DNA of 64,000 nucleotides from Aquarana catesbeiana. Taxonomy: Eukaryota > Chordata > Amphibia > Anura > Ranidae. The notes beneath the pieces are model-generated. The model was not told the DNA's origin. It ran no database searches and worked only from the letters and a program-made list of their open reading frames with translations. Of this stretch, positions 12,217 through 23,342 are shown piece after piece. A program made the position numbers and the translations under genes. Numbering within the stretch: the stretch's first letter is position 1; the number at the start of each line of letters is the position of its first letter. The stretch covers positions 126,141,875 to 126,205,874 of the forward strand of contig NC_133332.1 of assembly GCF_042186555.1 (NCBI RefSeq), read 5' to 3'.

Positions 12217-12257
12217 GAGCAGAGAGCTGGTGACTGTCAGTCACCAGCTCTCTGCTC
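12217..12257. repeat. Perfect 19-bp-arm palindrome
   Basis: GAGCAGAGAGCTGGTGACT, a 3-base loop (GTC), then its exact reverse complement AGTCACCAGCTCTCTGCTC. Both arms match at all 19 positions. It lies in a GC-richer repeat just left of the family B element. Confidence 0.95.
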
Positions 12258-12337
12258 AGGGAGCTGTGAGAACCATGCGATTGTCAGTGTTAGGGGCACA
12301 GGGGGACTGATGCTGCATCCACCTAGGTAAGTATAAG

Positions 12338-12785
12338 TCTTAAAAGGGATGTATGTGTTTTTTTTTTTGTTTTTATTTTTTGTTTTTTTTTAGCGTATGG
12401 TGACAAATGTTTTCATTTTGGATTGAGTGGGGGATGGAGTAGTACCCCAGTCAGAATTGTATTGCTCTGCCAGAGAGTTTTATCTGTACTTCCTGTCTTG
12501 CTGACCCCAGACACAAGTGAAGAAAAATCTGCAAAGCGGCAAAAAAAGAACCTCCGATATGGGTTCCTTTCTCTATTCTACTAAAGAAAAGCAGGTTTCT
12601 GTGTGGTTAATGGAGAGTTACCTCACTTCCTGTCCTGCTGTCAAAGTTTTACCAGACAGGAAGTGAGGTTCTATTGATTTAAAAGAGCCACAGATCGCAG
12701 TAAGGGTTTGACAGGGGCTCTAACCCTTCCCTACTCTATCCAAAACTATGGAAAAAACTTTTGGCTGAACCTGTAGTTTACCTGC
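12338..12785. mobile_element. Dispersed repeat, family B
   Basis: The right part (gacaggggctctaacccttc, cctactctatccaaaac, aacctgtagtttacctgc) closely resembles 26,265-26,330, and in reverse orientation 32,690-32,830. Three related copies in one window show it is a dispersed family. At 12,627-12,672 there is a small inverted repeat, CACTTCCTGTC against GACAGGAAGTG. Non-coding. Confidence 0.6.
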
Positions 12786-13042
12786 ATTTGGTCCTAACAA
12801 TCTTTAGTCCTTCTACTCATTGACTCATGTATTTGAGGGTTTAGTCACGTGTGATAACTCAGTTATGTTTCTGTAAATTAATTTTAAAAAAGCACAAAAA
12901 TTTGGGAGGGGTGGGACAGAATAGAGACCTGTTTCTGTCTCTGTATAAATATATTTTCTCTATACCTGCTGTGCAGTATGTAGAGAGAATACAGATGTGT
13001 GCAAATATATTAGTTCTGTATATTGTGCTATAAATTATATAA

Positions 13043-13046
<4 letters not shown>

Positions 13047-13085
<39 letters not shown>
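13047..13085. repeat. (AT)n microsatellite
   Basis: About 19 AT dinucleotides. Confidence 0.95.
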
Positions 13086-13087
<2 letters not shown>

Positions 13088-13261
13088 CTCCTTTTTTTTA
13101 ACAAAAGCAATACAGAGTACAGAGACAGATCTGGTAGTTTGCATAAATCTAGCCATGCAGTTCAATTTATTAAAGCCGTGTTAAATCTACAAATTGTGGC
13201 TGCATTCTTTTTTTTAAATTGTCTTTATTTTCACCTATTGATCTGGCCAGTAACATACTTC

Positions 13262-13460
13262 TCATTTTAACCCCTTCAGCCCCGGAAGGTTTTACCCCCT
13301 TAATGAGCAGAGCATTTTGTGCGATACAGCATTTCGTCATTTTAACTGACAATTGCGCGGTCATGCGACGCTGTACCCAAACTAACATGATGTCAGGTAA
13401 AGTTTGCACAGGAGAGCCAGCCTGCCACAGTAGATCTGCGTGAGCAGGTAGGCGAGTGGT
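13262..13460. repeat. Frog-type dispersed repeat ('aaccccttcagccccggaag')
   Basis: The segment starts aaccccttcagccccggaag and continues through gcgcggtcatgcgacgctg. It shares style and partial sequence with 15,225-15,330, 18,480-18,800 and 30,590-30,670 (cagtgccg, gcaaaaa, ggtcatgaag). It is non-coding, with no defined termini. Confidence 0.45.
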
Positions 13461-13702
13461 TAAGCTGGCCATAGATAGATAGAAGATCAGCAGGGACCAG
13501 CCAAATTTCCATCCACGTATGGCCGCGCCAGCTCGACAGAAGTCTTTTTTTTCTTTTTTTTTATCAAGAGGGCAAAAGGAAAAATAAATAAAGATCTGTG
13601 TATAGCCACCCTTTAGAGTGTCTCCACTTCAATCCACTGGAGGAGCAATGGAGACACCCTTGGACAACAGCAGCACTGTCAGCCCGTGGAGAGGGTAGTG
13701 TT

Positions 13703-14096
13703 ATGCCGCGTACACACGACCGGACTTTATGGCATACTTGGTCCAGCGAACCGGAGTCCATCGGACAATTTGATCATGTGTGAGCTCCAGTGGACTTTTT
13801 TTCCCCAAAGGTTCTACGGACCTAGAAATGAAACATGTTTCAAATCTTTTTGGCGGACTCGAGTCCGGTCAAAGTCCGCTCGTCTGTATGCTAGTCCGAC
13901 GGACAAAAACCGACGCTAGGGCAGCTATTGGCTACTGGCTATGAACTTCCTTGTTTTAGTCCGGTCGTACGTCATCACGTACGAATCCGTCGGACTTTGG
14001 TTGATCGTGTGTAGGCAAGTCCGTTCATTCGGTAAGTCCGTCGTAAAGTCCACAGGACAAAGTCTGCCGTAAAGTCCGGTCATGTGTACGCAGCAT
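13703..14096. mobile_element. Foldback element, family C copy 1
   Basis: The left end TGCCGCGTACACACGACCGG pairs with the right end CCGGTCATGTGTACGCAGCA. About 390 bp, no coding capacity. The middle carries agctattggctactggc and gtacgtcatcacgtacga. The same core recurs in the copies at 22,378-22,802 and, in the opposite orientation, at 37,584-38,006. Confidence 0.8.
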
Positions 14097-14360
14097 CAGA
14101 TGTACTCTGATGGACCTGACTTACAAATTTGAAGTTGAACTCCAGCTAACACATTATAAGCAGTTACAGAAATATTTTTTCTTTTTTTGGGATAAAAGGT
14201 TTTACATAAATTAATAAAAGCTGACCATTGTAAGTGGTTTGTCTCAACACCCTAACTGCCACTTTTGCCAGACAGCTTGGTCTGCTAAAGGAAGTTGAAA
14301 AATGACACTTACTTTCACCAGCTGAAAAAAAAAGAGAAAACAAATCTAGCTACCACATCT

Positions 14361-14684
14361 TGGCCTAGGTTTGCACTGATGCGGTTGGTGCATGTCATAT
14401 TTGCGCGGGCACAGCAGTCAATTCATTAGAACGGGCTACTGTGCCTGCGTTTTCTTGCAGGGAAAAAGTCACTGACTCTTAAAAATGCAGAAACATGGTG
14501 CTTTTGTACCATGCAGTTTCATTCACCCAAAAATGCTCCATGTTCCCCAATGTGTGGAGGTGTTGGTAAGAATTAATGGCACCCCTGTAAAAGAGCAGTG
14601 ATTTTTGGCTGTGTTCCCTGCAGGTGTGGGAACACGTGCGATTCACACGCTGTCCCACACCCACAACAGTGTGAGCCTAGCCTA
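14361..14684. mobile_element. Foldback element, family A copy 2
   Basis: The left end ggcctaggtttgcactgatg pairs with the right end cagtgtgagcctagcc. The terminal repeats are more diverged than in the 16,478 copy. Non-coding. Confidence 0.55.
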
Positions 14685-14914
14685 AGAATCAGTAAGTTGC
14701 AATATAATATGATGATTGCTTTTGGGTTTATTGCCACTTTAAGCTATATTATAAGATGTGTTGTCACCATAATTGTTATTCTCAGTCAACTGACTTTGTT
14801 TTCCGTTCTCACCGACTGTTATATCTTAATGTTAAAGCTTACTTGTGTCCTATTTAGTATTAAATTATTTATTTTTTAGTATAATGTATTTATTTTGCTG
14901 TGCCTGTGAATATC

Positions 14915-15227
14915 TGTGAATATCTTCTAAACTTACACAGTTTAGGAGAAATTCAGAGTGCATGCAACTGATGACATCACTGGTGCATGTGCTCTAAGGT
15001 TTGGCTTACAGTGAAGGACTTTCAGAGCCTGCACCGTAAACGGCGGCTCCCACGGATTTATTCTGGAGGCTGCGAACCCAGAAGACCAGGGGAAGATGTC
15101 AGCCCTCTCAGTGGTGTAATCGCAGAGCTGGAGGGCTCTGGTAAGTTTCTCATAATGTGCTATTATGCAATGCATTGCCTTGCAGGGAATTTATTTCTAA
15201 CCACCTGCGGTTTACTATTGCTTTAAC
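14915..15227. mobile_element. Repeat family D copy 1, begins with a hairpin
   Basis: It opens with an imperfect hairpin, GAATATCTTCTAAACTTACA against CAGTTTAGGAGAAATTC (14,917-14,954), followed by a sequence parallel to 24,216-24,480: gcatgcaactgatgac, catcactggtgcatgtgc, and near the right end ggtaagtttctcataatg. Two copies in one window define the family; its class is unknown. It carries a consensus splice donor (GGTAAGT). Confidence 0.6.
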
Positions 15228-16350
15228 CCCTTTGATGTCAGGTCTGTATGTGGCACGGACCTGACAGCAGGGGGTTTTTTACACATAATCAGCCACCGGG
15301 ATTGTGAGTGAAACTGACAGGCAGACTCCCGCCAGTCAGGTGAGAGCATTCGAGCGGCAGTGCTGCCACCCGATTGCTCCCACACACCCCTGATACTGGC
15401 ACCCCCCCCCCCCCCCCACACTTACTGGGCTACACTTGCCCATCTGCGTGCCCAGGAGCTCCATGGCACGTACCGGCGGCTGGAGGGGAAGGAATCCGCG
15501 TGTCTGCTCTCCTCCCCTTCTTCTTTTGACCCAGAAAGCGACATCTCTGACGTCACTTCCGGGTCAAGTTCTCTGTGTCCCTGGCTAGCTCAGCCGGTAA
15601 ATAATGTTTTGCAAAACATTCAGTGAAGTACAGGGGAGACACACAGGGTCTTTAAGACCCTGCATATCTCAATAAAGAGAACCTGACTTTATGTCCCCTA
15701 TGTGATGAAAGAAAAAAGTTAAGTGGCAAAAAAATAAAGTTACACCCAAGCACATAAAATCCCCCCCCCCCGCAAAAAAAAAAAATTGAGGCCCCCCACA
15801 TATACGCACGAACATAATCACATGCATTGGGGCGTTTACGTGTGAAAACATTGATTGCGATACAGGTTGCATATCGCCACGCACACCAGAGTGAGGGCAA
15901 TAATTCTAACACAAGACCTTCCCGTAACACTAAACTGATATGGCTTTTGAAGCGTCGCCTATAGAAAATATAGGGTACTGAAGTTTGCCGCCATTTCATG
16001 GGCGCACAAAAGTGTAAGGCTTGACATGTTGGTTATCTATTTACTCTGTGCAACCTTGTCTTTTATATTTTACCAAAAATTTGGGTCCTTTATTGCGTGC
16101 GTTTGCCCTAAATAATATTATATAAATATAAAATAAAAATAATTGGAACTACCGCTATTTTATTCTCTAGGGTGTCTGCTTTTAGAAAATATATACCATT
16201 TGAGGTTTTGTGTAATCTTCAGGCCTAAACTGATTTCCTTAAACGTGTCCAAAAAACAGCTTTTGGAAGGGGTTTACCAAGAAAACAAATGCAGCCACCC
16301 CATCTAAGGATTGTTAAGCTGCATTTTTGTTTTTTTATCTTTGATACACT
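15228..16350. repeat. Mosaic of dispersed repeats, no gene
   Basis: Contains frog-type repeat pieces (gctttaacccctttgatgtc, and ggttattttagggtgtctgc-like sequence near 16,170), a poly(C) run at 15,402-15,418, and a moderately GC-rich piece at 15,420-15,600. The frames at 15,652-15,999 look like chance open frames. The end (16,290-16,350) resembles 822-875. Confidence 0.4.
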
Positions 16351-16351
16351 T

Positions 16352-16850
16352 TAAAGTGGAACTAAACCCACTGATGTAATGGTTTGCCAAAGTGTCACAT
16401 TTAAGACAGGCCTCCGGTGATAACTGTCACAGTTGCCAGTGTGACAGAACTTTCAAGCCCTCAAATGGCCGGTGTCCTTAGGCTCGGTTCACACTGGGGC
16501 GACTTGTCAGGCGACCTAGTCGCCTGACAAGTCGCCTCCCGTTCTGTGCTATGGAACCGTTCTAATCGGAGCGACGCAAGTCGCTCCGACTTAGAAAAAG
16601 GTTCCTGTATTACTTTGGGGGCGACTTGGGGCGACTTGCATAGACTTCTATGCAGAAGTCGTCTCGCAAGTCGCCCCGGCAGTCGTTTGCAGGTCGCCTC
16701 GCTGAGGCGACCTGCAAGTCGTGCCGCCGATGTGTGAACCGAGCCTAACTGATCACTTGGGCATTATCATGGCAGTTGCAATTCAAACAGAGGCTAAGAT
16801 GGCAGCTTCCTTGGCTGAAAAGTATAGGAGGGTTTAGTTCCACTTTAATG
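16352..16850. mobile_element. Terminal-inverted-repeat element with a nested foldback
   Basis: The left end TTTAAAGTGGAACTAAACCC and the right end GGGTTTAGTTCCACTTTAA are near-perfect inverted repeats about 500 bp apart. A complete family A foldback (16,478-16,748) sits inside, so this element was in place before the family A insertion. Non-coding. Similar TTAAAGTGG-type ends occur at 19,152 and 30,442. Confidence 0.8.
16478..16748. mobile_element. Foldback element, family A copy 3 (best preserved)
   Basis: The termini TTAGGCTCGGTTCACAC and GTGTGAACCGAGCCTAA are perfect inverted repeats of 17 bp. The interior is a series of GCGACTTG/CAAGTCGC palindromes, so nearly the whole 270 bp could fold. 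It is inserted in the element at 16,352-16,850. Confidence 0.88.
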
Positions 16851-17080
16851 TTGTGGTAATGTGAGGGAATCGATCATCAAGAAAAAGCACGCTTGGTCAT
16901 GAAGCAGTCTACCTTTTTGTGTCTTGTCGCAGTGAAGGATATACCCTGGGAAGGTTATTTAGAGTAATGATCCCCCATTGTCCTGGCACAGTGTAAGGTC
17001 AGGTCTTCGTATGCCCATGCCATCTTGTTGTATTCTGTTCTATAACACCATGATCTTGTTTCACATTACTGGTTTGTTTT

Positions 17081-17356
17081 AGGGCCCCTTCACACCGCCA
17101 CATGCTGATGGGTTGTGCTAACCTATGTTGTGCATTAGGTGTGTGCAATAAAGCAGCTATTTCATTTTGAATAGGCTGATAACACACCACAGAGGAGGAA
17201 ATACATGGCCTGCAGCTTTTTATTTGCAACAAACTGGTATATTGTATTGTATTGTGCTGCAATGCAGGTCTGTCAGCCTCTACTATATGCATTCTAAATG
17301 GCACCACAGTGCATTTTACTGCACATTAACACAATGCATAGGTGTGAAGAGCGCTT
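17081..17356. mobile_element. Foldback element, family A-like copy 4
   Basis: The left end gggccccttcacaccgcc and the right end gcataggtgtgaagagcgc are inverted and diverged, with no coding potential. Assignment to family A rests on the CCTTCACACC-type terminus and size. Confidence 0.5.
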
Positions 17357-17852
17357 TCAGAACAATAGCAGTGTCTGAAAAGGAGAGCTAAGAAAATGAA
17401 ACGCACCGTATACAGTTCCAGTACTAGATTTCCACTTTAAGAGCCATGTTGGCACAACCCTGAGAGCGTAGCCAGCACTGGAATCACCATCTGACTTTCC
17501 TGTTTGAATGCTTGCTCTTTCCTACAGAATTATTTGTTCCTTTCTATGTAAAATATCTTTGTTCTCAGGCATGAGAAAGCAGAAGGGTATTGTGTTTCCG
17601 ACCTGAACAGTATGTATTACAACCTGGCCACACACTTGACAGTGTTTTTTTTTTTTTTGTTTTTTTATTAATCTGCCTTTCATGCACAAGTATTCTCTAA
17701 TTTCTAGCGACTTCAATTTCACTTCAAATAGTATTTTTTATTGATTTTCAACCGGACTATTTTTAATATGATTTACTAATACCAGGAAATGTTGTGAAAC
17801 TGACTAAACCCAAGAAATTTAGCAAGTGTATAGTAAGCGTAATGTCCGGTTC
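17357..17852. other. Non-coding stretch
   Basis: No gene found. It includes a T-run near 17,646-17,668. Confidence 0.4.
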
Positions 17853-18190
17853 TTAAGGCTACATTCACACTGAGGTGCTTTACAGGTGCTACATCGCTAA
17901 AAATAGTGCCTGTAAAGAGCCTCTCCTGTGTCTCCAGTGTGAAAACCTGCGGGCTTTCACACTGGAGCGGTGCGCTTGCAGGATGGTCAAAAAAGTCCTG
18001 CAAGCTGCATCTTTGCAGCATTATAGGAACAGTGTATTCACCACTCCTAAAGCACCCCTTCCCATTGAAAATAATGGGGCAGCGGCGCTTTGTGGGCGGT
18101 TTTAACCCATTTTTCAGCCGCTAGCGGGGGTTAAAACCGCCCGCTAGTGCCCGAATAGCGCCGCTAAAAGGACAGTCTGCCCCAGTGTAA
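17853..18190. mobile_element. Foldback element, family A-like copy 5
   Basis: The left end ttaaggctacattcacactg pairs with the right end tctgccccagtgtaac. The interior has inverted segments (gcgggctttcacactggagc; tttaacccatttttcagccg against gcgggggttaaaaccg). Non-coding. Confidence 0.6.
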
Positions 18191-19151
18191 CAAATTTAAC
18201 CAGCTTTCACTCGCAAAAACAACCAATCAGCTGATCGCAACTTACCAACAGTTTCTTTAGAAAGTGTAAAAGAATTAATGTGACAGTGGTAGGTTTTCTT
18301 GATCTGTTTAGTTGTTTTTGTGAGCTCTTTGGAGTGTGCAATGTGGTGCAAAGCAGCACATGAAGTTATTAATGAACAGAGAAGCCGCCAGCACAAGGGA
18401 CACTTTTTATTCATTGTAAGTACTGTCCCTGGTGCAGATTAAAAAAAAAAAAAATTCACTTAAACTTCATATTACTTTAACCGCTTGCCATTCTGCCTCA
18501 CGGCGGCAAAGTACGGTGGCAAATCAGCCTTTCTGCGCTGGATCATGTATCTGATACATGATTTAGCGTTTCTAGGTGGGGGGAGGGGTTACAAACACGC
18601 CACCCTGACTGTGCTGTGATTAGTTACAGCACAAACCGATCAACGGGTGCCAGTAAATGATTGATCGCCGGCATCCGCTGATCGGCTCCATCAAACGATA
18701 AACTTTTAATTTGTGAACAGTGTTGCACGACCGTGCGATTGCCATTTACAGGAGCGCAGTGCCGAATAGCAAAAAGTGCTAGTCATGAAGGGGGTAAAAT
18801 CTTCCAGAGGTCAAGTAGCTAAAGAAGGAGCTCAAAGATGGTTACAAGTGAAGAAAAACCCATTTGCTTGAGATCCTGCAGAACCCATACCCCTCTGGGA
18901 GTGTCAGATTCAAGGTCCCCTGCTGCTCTCAATGGTTTAATCCACTACTTTCAGTAGGGTTTTAGGCATTGGTAGGAAGAGCCACAGCACATGGTGGGGA
19001 ACCAGGAAATTGAGATAATGGAGAGTGTTGGAGTCTGTACGCTTATCAGCTGGTGCTTTCTCTTCACTTGGCATGGGCAGCAGAAGTGGTATTGCATGGT
19101 TCTTTGCAGGTGCAGCTTTATTTTCAAGATTGATTTTAGTGACAAAGTTGC
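18191..19151. other. Non-coding stretch with dispersed-repeat segment
   Basis: 18,480-18,800 is a frog-type repeat (aaccgcttgccattctgcc, ggtcatgaaggggg-like end). No exon or coding frame of note. Confidence 0.45.
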
Positions 19152-19624
19152 TTTAAAGCGTAACTCCACTTTTGTTGAGAAAAAAAAACATTCCCCCCTG
19201 GGAGATCTATGTACATTGTAAGGATTTTAACAAACTTTTTTGCAGATTCTTACCTTTTGTTACTCTGAAGAAATCACTGTGTGTTATCCATGTGAGAAAG
19301 TGAGTCTAATGGGAGGGGTTTCAAAATTATCAGCTGTGTACCTGCAGAGCACTAATGAGGAAAGCTGCTGGGCCTGCATCCCTTTAGACGTGTTTCTATT
19401 GGGAGTATCTCAAAAAAATGACATTTTTGTTGCAGGGGACGCCTGAAATCTGACTTCTGGGAAAATCAATGAGTCAATCACACAAGCAGGAAATGTTTCT
19501 GGGGGCGCTCTTTACACATTCTGTGTACAGAACAACTCCAGGCAGCCATATTGCATTTTTAGAAAATTATTTTTTCTTTATTTGCCATTTTTTTCCCCCA
19601 CGAAAGTGGAGTTACCCTTTTAAG
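19152..19624. mobile_element. MITE-like element, TTAAAGCGTAACTCCACTTTTG ends
   Basis: The left end TTTAAAGCGTAACTCCACTT and the right end AAGTGGAGTTACCCTTTTAA are inverted repeats about 470 bp apart. No coding capacity. It is related in style to the element at 16,352 and to the right end of the segment at 30,060-30,480. Confidence 0.75.
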
Positions 19625-20540
19625 TAGTACAGGAAATCTGCCAAAAAAATGCAATAATTTTAGTTGTTGCTTGAGTTTTGCATTATAGCAATATTTAAAC
19701 AATGTCTGCATGTTAGGGAATCAATGTACACCTTATTCAGGAGTATGGTGGTAATAGGAAAGTAATGGACAAAAAGTATGAAAATCTGAATATTTTATTG
19801 TAAGAATCGTTAATATAAAATATTTTGCAGGAATTGCAGACATACATTTAATTTATAATCATGTCACAAATAGTTGCGTTCCTTTTAAGATCTTCTTGAT
19901 GTTTATATTCAGCTTGCTTACACAATTATGCTTCATATCAGATTTCATGCAATTTTACCCTGTGAAAAAGGTAAAAACAGACTGTCTCGCATGCATTTGT
20001 AGGCCAAGATTTGCAGCATTATGATTAGCATAATTCACTTGTAGCATTATTGGGGGGGGCATACCAAATATGACGTATTCATACTCGGTACTTTAGCAGG
20101 CACAGATTGGGGGGTATGTACACACTACATATCTCTTTCTCTTACAGCACATTCTCCACAGCTGACCACCCTGTCAGCTGAACTCTACCAGTATGAATGG
20201 GATATGAATATATACATTCACAAGGTTTTAACAATAACCAAACTAAAACAGATGATGACACATCTACTAAGAACCACACAAATATTTCCACGTGGTCCTA
20301 ATGGAAAATATAGGTTGCTAGCTGCAGTGAGTACATAGTGAACGTTTTGCATGATTGTTGTAGTGTATGCTCAGTATCACAAGAGGCGAATCAAATCGCC
20401 AATTTGGTATTATACTTCATGATGCAAAGTGGCTTCTTAACAAAACCAGAAACTGCAAGCTTTAAACAAGTAAGGGCTCATTCACATCAGCATCTGCATT
20501 GATGCAAGTCTCATCTGCCTGATATAGAATTTTTGTGTAA
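19625..20540. other. Non-coding stretch, nothing specific
   Basis: AT-rich sequence without recognisable exon, element termini or tandem structure. Confidence 0.4.
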
Positions 20541-20834
20541 AGTCCCTTTCACACAGGCGATCAGGCAGACCTGATCGGACCCTCCAGTATTTTCTATGGA
20601 GCAGTAGATGTCAGCGGACACATGTCTGCTGATACCCGTTGCTCCAATCTGATCCGATCCTGTCCACCAAAAACAGCCGGATGGGGGACCCAGTCCCCAC
20701 CCATCTGACCGATTGGATGGAAACAGACAAGCAGTCCGTTTCCATCCGATTGCCCCATCCGCTGCTAAGTGGAGAGATCCCCTGCTGAGCAAGCGGATCC
20801 TGCTTCACGGAGGAGCCCGTGTGAAAGGGGCCCA
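20541..20834. mobile_element. Foldback element, family A-like copy 6
   Basis: The left end AGTCCCTTTCACACAGGCG and the right end GCCCGTGTGAAAGGGGCC are inverted repeats. The interior is full of short inverted GATCGG/CCGATC-type pairs. Non-coding. Confidence 0.7.
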
Positions 20835-20919
20835 ATTATGCAGTTATTTAAATGTCACATAATCCTGTTAAATACTAGAGCTACATCACTATTACATGGA
20901 GGTTTACAACTATGCAGTG

Positions 20920-21185
20920 GGGCTGAGAGAAAGTGCATAGTTTATTTGCCTTTAGTATAAGTACAGTTGCATTCGTCTTCCCCAGAGCTTAGTGAATGCT
21001 GTGAAGCTTCGCTTTGTCCAGAGTACTCAATCAGGTGCAAAAAATAAATAAAATAAAAATGCATTTTGCATGCACATGATTAGATGATAGGAATCAAAAC
21101 AGCTCTTTCACTAAGCTCTGGGGAAAATCAATGCAACTGCACTTACAAAGTGCACAGTCTATTTGCCTTTAGTAAATTCACCTCT
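20920..21185. mobile_element. Foldback element with CCCCAGAGCTTAGTGA arms
   Basis: TTGCATTCGTCTTCCCCAGAGC at 20,966 pairs with GCTCTGGGGAAAATCAATGCA near 21,115-21,136. The outer segments agtttatttgcctttagtat and gtctatttgcctttagtaaa are a direct repeat flanking the palindrome. No coding potential. Confidence 0.7.
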
Positions 21186-22377
21186 ATGGATTCTACAGAA
21201 TTTAAAGGGAATTGGGTATCAGAAAATCGTGTTAAACTGGCCAAACTCTCAAAAGTTCAGTACCTCTGGGCTTTCGTAGTATAATCACTGGCGATGTCAC
21301 CAGACATTGCACTTTTTGCATCACTCTGCAATGATCACACTCTGAAATGATCATACACGTGTTAGGCTATCCTCCTCTTCAGGTGATAGTAGCGATCTAG
21401 GTCACAACATACAATCTGCAAATATTTCATATACTTAGCAATCCTCAGTTATAGTTGATGATATTAACATACTTGTATACAAAAACAAACATCATATGTA
21501 GCCCAGTTGAACTAGGAAAACACAGTCATATGGTAGGATGATAGTTTGGGGTGTTACCTTCCATATATCCCTTGTGTACATATTTTTGATTTGTATCTAC
21601 TCTTTTGAATACACTTATGAATCATCTACCCCCTTTGGTGATCCCCATGTTGGGGGAGCATCTTTCCAACCATACGTTCTACTGAGCTTTACAATTTAAT
21701 TTTCTTTTATATACATAAGCTAAATATCAATTGAAGATTACTATATATATACAACTTGTAGTGACCTATATTGCCTTGATCTCTTGGTGAAGCAGATGGG
21801 GGGGGAAATGTGCTGAGATTACAGCCACCTACTCTGTACATGCATATGATGGACTCTGATAGTGAGCAATATACAATTGTAAACTTAATGGGTATGGTAT
21901 GCCTTGTATCTAGAGGTGGCTGTCGGAGAGGCTAAATGTAATATACTCCAGAACTATGGTCTTTGGGAGACTACATTTTGGAGATAATGTACAATGGTAA
22001 TTGTTTTAAATGGTTTCTAAAAATGTTTTTCTTTATATGGAATACCATACAATCATATGATTTTAACACAGGGTCTTTTGACTACTTACATGGCACCTCA
22101 AATAAGGGGGATTAATATATTTTTGGATGTTTGAATGAGGGATGCCTTGGTCACCCTTCCTACCACAAATGTAATCCTATGCATGCAAAACACAATCTCA
22201 GGTACACACTGATTCAGAAATTATATTTTTTAAAATCTTTGTATTTTTTTCGTCTACACATTCCTTTTAACAATCTTAGCTATATGCATGAATATCCCCC
22301 ATTAAATGACAAACAGTTTTAATTACCAAGGGTAAAATGCTCTGGCCAAAAATGTGCCATTTTGTTCATTATGTATT
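21186..22377. other. Non-coding stretch, nothing specific
   Basis: No exon, tandem repeat or defined element was found. Confidence 0.4.
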
Positions 22378-22802
22378 ATGCCCTGTACACACAGTCGGAT
22401 TTTCCGATGGAAAATGTGTGATAGGACCTTGTTGTCGGAAATTCCGACTGTATGTTGGCTCCATCACACATTTTCCATCGGAATTTCCGACACACAAATT
22501 TTGAGAGCGTGCTATAAAATTTTTTGACAACAAAATCCGTTGTCGGAAATTCCAATCGTGTGTACACAAATCCGACGCACAAAGTGCCATGCATGCTCAG
22601 AATAAATTAAGAGACGAAAGCTATTGGCTACTGTCCTGTTTATAGTCCCGACGTACGTATTTTACGTCACCGCGTTCGGAACGATCGGATTTTCCGACAA
22701 CTTTGTGTGACCGTGTGTATGCAAGACAAGTTGGAGCCAACATCTGTCGGAAAAAATCCATGGATTTTGTTGTCGGATTGTCCGACCATGTGTACAGGGC
22801 AT
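22378..22802. mobile_element. Foldback element, family C copy 2
   Basis: The left end ATGCCCTGTACACACAGTCGG pairs with the right end CCGACCATGTGTACAGGGCAT. Nested palindromes occur inside (gtcggaaattccgac types). The core agctattggctactgtcc with cgacgtacgtattttacgtc corresponds to the core of the 13,703 copy. Confidence 0.85.
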
Positions 22803-22938
22803 TATTCTTACATTGTTCACATTTTACATGGTTTCCTCAACCATCACTCGCTGAACCCAAATTCTACTACAGTTGCTGCCACAAAGATATACATCCCAGA
22901 GAAGACCATCCAATCTACTTTTACAAGTTAGTTACTCA

Positions 22939-23002
22939 AAGGGCAAGGAATGGTTTTAGAATCAGACTACAAGGGCAAGGAATGGTTTTAGAATCAGACT
23001 AC
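22939..23002. repeat. Two perfect copies of a 32-bp unit
   Basis: aagggcaaggaatggtttta followed by gaatcagactac is repeated head-to-tail (22,939-22,970 and 22,971-23,002) without mismatch, a recent small tandem duplication. Confidence 0.95.
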
Positions 23003-23112
23003 AGCCTGTTCATTTAAAATATATAATGTGTAGTAAAAGCCAGGTAAACAAAAGTAAAAAATTTTTTTCAAGGCACTCAATGCTCACTTGGCAACATCTA
23101 TATGTATTCAGA

Positions 23113-23342
23113 GTTGGTTTACACAGGGGCGGCTTCAAACTGAAGCCGGCCCGTACAGCGAGACTTGCAAAACTACTTCTGTATACAAGTCAATGCAAGC
23201 TGCTCCGAAGTCACCCCAAAGTAGTACAGGAACCTTTTTCTAAGTTGGAGCAACTTGAGTCGCTCCTATTAGAATGGTTCCATTGCAATGCAAGGAGCGT
23301 GACTTGTCAGGCGGCTCAGTCGCCCGTGTGAACCGGCACTTA
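23113..23342. mobile_element. Foldback element, family A copy 7
   Basis: The left end gttggtttacacaggggcgg pairs with the right end cgcccgtgtgaaccggcac. The interior resembles the 16,478 copy (caacttgagtcgctcc, cttgtcaggcggctcagtcg). Confidence 0.7.

Noticed and set aside
15652..15999. 115-codon minus-strand frame
   Set aside because: Spans a homopolymer-rich repeat mosaic, with no recognisable domain.
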